This document shows positions 63,201-64,000 of a DNA stretch of 64,000 nucleotides, one piece after another (the stretch's first letter is position 1; the number at the start of each line of letters is the position of its first letter). The notes beneath the pieces are model-generated. The model was not told the origin of the DNA. It saw only the letters and a program-made list of their open reading frames with translations, and searched no databases. Origin of the DNA: Ruegeria_C sp041537925 (GTDB taxonomy: Bacteria; Pseudomonadota; Alphaproteobacteria; Rhodobacterales; Rhodobacteraceae); NCBI RefSeq assembly GCF_041537925.1, contig NZ_JBGOSH010000004.1, positions 1 through 64,000 on the forward strand, in the 5' to 3' direction. Both the position numbers and the translations under genes were made by a program.

Positions 63201-63390
63201 TGTCCTGCAGCGTGTTGTTGAACGCATGACCCACATGCAGCGCGCCCGTCACGTTGGGCGGCGGGATCATGACGGTAAAGCTTTCGTCGCGCGATCTGTT
63301 CGCGCCTGCCTTGAAGGCTCCGGCCTGTTCCCAGGCCTCATAGATGCGGGCCTCGGCCTCGGCCGCGTTAAAAGTCTTTTCCATCGCCAT
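60238..63390 (-). CDS. valS: valyl-tRNA synthetase
   Basis: A class I aminoacyl-tRNA synthetase (1050 residues) that charges tRNA-Val. The HIGH motif appears as HVGH at residues 52-55 (PPPNVTGALHVGHAF), the KMSKS motif as KMSKT at 692-696. The editing domain lies between (TTRPETMLGDGAVAVHPSDERY). A C-terminal coiled coil is clear (EKERLEKAKSKLAKELGGL and AREEEEARLDEALARLAEIA). The first or third codon (both ATG) may be the start. It ends in a strong terminator. Confidence 0.96.
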   Translation of the reverse strand: MAMEKTFNAAEAEARIYEAWEQAGAFKAGANRSRDESFTVMIPPPNVTGALHVGHAFNNTLQDILIRWHRMRGFDTLWQPGQDHAGIATQMQVEKMLAATQQPGRRELGREKFLEKVWEWKGEYGGTIIEQLKRLGASCDWSRNAFTMAGAAGDPRTGHENSANFHDAVIKVFVEMYQQEYIYRGKRLVNWDPHFETAISDLEVENIETPGHMWHFKYPLAGGETYTYAEKDEDGNIVLEEERDYISIATTRPETMLGDGAVAVHPSDERYAQIIGKLCEIPVGPKEHRRQIPIITDDYPDPNFGSGAVKITGAHDFNDSMVAKRGGIPMYRLMDTRGAMRGDGAPYAVEAGKAQDYARGRAFTENEIDAINLVPDHLRGLDRFEARAKVVEEITADGLAVMTRADNPVLGTKLSEDDDPAALVPLVESKPIMQPFGDRSKVVIEPMFTDQWFVDTERVVGPALDAVRAGTVKIIPESGEKTYYHWLENIEPWCISRQLWWGHQIPVWYGLDLSAEDFKGDENEGELDLVELGRLLNEGGMLHRGNVMECAASLEAVTEKFFDDNANIPSPLSHASVVEVADKHEAIHLFAESLAQYAVEQDPTKLVYPVWRDPDVLDTWFSSGLWPIGTLGWPEQTEELERYFPTDVLITGFDILFFWVARMMMMQLALVDQIPFHTVYLHQLVRDEKGKKMSKTTGNVIDPLEIVDEFGADALRFTNASMAAIGGVLKLSKERITGYRNFGTKLWNAVRFAEMNEVFTDTVPQAAITDLKPKAAVNRWIIGETARVREEVDAALESYRFNDAANGLYAFVWGKVCDWYVELSKPLLQGDDAEAQAETRATMRWVLDQCMVLLHPIMPFVTEELWGLTGARPKMVVHADWPTYGTELVDAEADREMNWVISVIENTRSARQQMRVPAGLYVPMLVTKIDAHGQTAWDRNEALIKRLARIDSLTAAEELPKGTISIAAPGASFGLPLADIIDIGAEKERLEKAKSKLAKELGGLRGRLNNPKFVASAPEEVVAEAKANLAAREEEEARLDEALARLAEIA

Positions 63391-63481
63391 GGGGTGCGTC
63401 CTGCGTCAACGAATTCGGGTCAGGCCTGCAATAGCGAATGGGGTCGGGAAGGGGAAGGGCACATGCCGCTTTTGCGCAGAT

Positions 63482-63513
63482 GAATGCACCGCCGGAGGCC
63501 CGGCGATGCGTTC
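63482..63513. terminator. long imperfect hairpin in the valS-to-oxidoreductase gap
   Basis: Two 14-nt arms (63482-63495 and 63500-63513) pair with few mismatches around an AGGC loop, 20 nt after the stop of the minus-strand molybdoenzyme gene; a second short stem GTCCT / AGGAC lies at 63516-63530. There is no T-run, so termination is likely but not certain. The remaining gap shows no gene. Confidence 0.45.
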
Positions 63514-63533
63514 AGGTCCTTCAATAGGACGCC

Positions 63534-64000
63534 TCAGATCAGCAGATCGAAGCTATGGGACAGTGGCAGCGTGCGCGCGCGCTGACCAGTCAGGTCAAAG
63601 AGCGCATTGCCAAGTGCAGGCATCGCGGGTGGGGTGCCCGGCTCGCCCGCTCCGCCCATATGTCGGTTGGTTTCCAATACGCGCACCTCGGTCACCGGCG
63701 TGGTGTGCATGCGCAACGCGTCATAATCGGGGAAGTTATACTGCTCGACTTCGCCATCGGCGAAGGTGATCTCGCCAAAGCACGCTGCCGACAGGCCATA
63801 GATCATGCCGCCGACCATCTGCGCCTCAACCGTATTGGGGTCGAGCGCGAGGCCCATATCGCAGGCGATCCAGGCCTTGTTGATGCGGATCGTGCCATCC
63901 TCGTTGACCACCTCGATAACTTGCGCCACCGGTGTGCCGAAGCTGTAGCAGAAGCCGACGCCGCGCCCGACACCGTCGGGCGTCTTGCCGGTCCAGCCTG
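63534..64000 (-). CDS. molybdopterin-binding oxidoreductase subunit, C-terminus (5' end outside the window)
   Basis: The last 155 residues of a xanthine-dehydrogenase-family large subunit, nearest to the isoquinoline 1-oxidoreductase beta-subunit type. The frame is open to the window edge. Visible family blocks are KAWIACDMGLALDPNTVEAQMVGGMIYGL, then YNFPDYDALRMHTTPVTEVRVL, and GGAGEPGTPPAMPALGNALFDLTG, in which the glutamate of GEPG is the catalytic base of the molybdenum site. An in-frame ATG at 63929 is internal. The substrate is unknown, and the small 2Fe-2S partner would lie beyond the window. Confidence 0.88.
   Translation of the reverse strand, partial: GWTGKTPDGVGRGVGFCYSFGTPVAQVIEVVNEDGTIRINKAWIACDMGLALDPNTVEAQMVGGMIYGLSAACFGEITFADGEVEQYNFPDYDALRMHTTPVTEVRVLETNRHMGGAGEPGTPPAMPALGNALFDLTGQRARTLPLSHSFDLLI

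Noticed and set aside
1..64000. Search for CRISPR arrays, tRNA/rRNA genes, prophage, integrases and insertion sequences
   Set aside because: No regular direct repeats, no tRNA-like cloverleaf in the gaps and no transposase or integrase frames were seen by eye.

Overview
The window is about 64 kb of GC-rich chromosomal DNA (roughly 62-63% GC by eye). It most likely comes from a marine roseobacter-type alphaproteobacterium (Rhodobacterales). The case rests on gene content and order: a single-direction tad/cpa pilus locus whose Flp pilin has the core GAVTVDWVVLTA, a ctaC-ctaB-ctaG-ctaE oxidase operon followed by SURF1, thrC and an M16 peptidase, an EcsC/DUF1178/SDR run, and lysC-ptsP. No rRNA, tRNA, insertion sequence, prophage or CRISPR array was seen. 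Most of the window is ordinary core genome, densely packed with many 1-4 nt start/stop overlaps.

Layout. 1-3.8 kb: the end of folD, a hotdog thioesterase, and the helicase and nuclease of a ligase-associated DNA repair module. 3.8-15.8 kb (minus strand): a tad locus reading flp, a second pilin-like gene, cpaB, secretin, OmpA-like lipoprotein, tadZ, tadA, tadB, tadC, two TPR lipoproteins, cpaA and an AAA+ ATPase; internal hairpins divide it into several transcription units. 16-24 kb: lytic transglycosylase, scoAB, topA, dprA, tldD. 24-31 kb: aa3-type oxidase structural and assembly genes, then thrC and an M16 peptidase. A perfect FNR-type box lies between tldD and ctaC. 31-46 kb: small metabolic and transport genes (acetyltransferases, MBL fold, FAD oxidase, apt, LysE, mtnP, SulP, EcsC). 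46-54 kb: lysC, ptsP, and the Entner-Doudoroff operon zwf-edd-eda behind a LacI-type palindrome. 54-64 kb: ABC exporter, hisC-like aminotransferase, strictosidine-synthase-like propeller, crotonase, VOC protein, a broken DUF1992 gene, valS, and the 3' end of a molybdenum hydroxylase gene.

Points that stand out: (i) a sharply bounded AT-rich patch at about 37.68-38.65 kb with a 39-residue secreted cysteine-rich peptide and an unrecognised membrane-targeted protein, overlapping the end of mtnP; (ii) a second Flp-pilin-like gene directly after the pilin terminator; (iii) a DUF1992/YhdN-type gene broken by a one-base frameshift and lacking a normal start codon; (iv) the FNR-type box and the LacI-type operator; (v) an Entner-Doudoroff operon with no 6-phosphogluconolactonase gene. 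Of these, the AT-rich patch is the best candidate for something undescribed; no function can be assigned to it from sequence alone.
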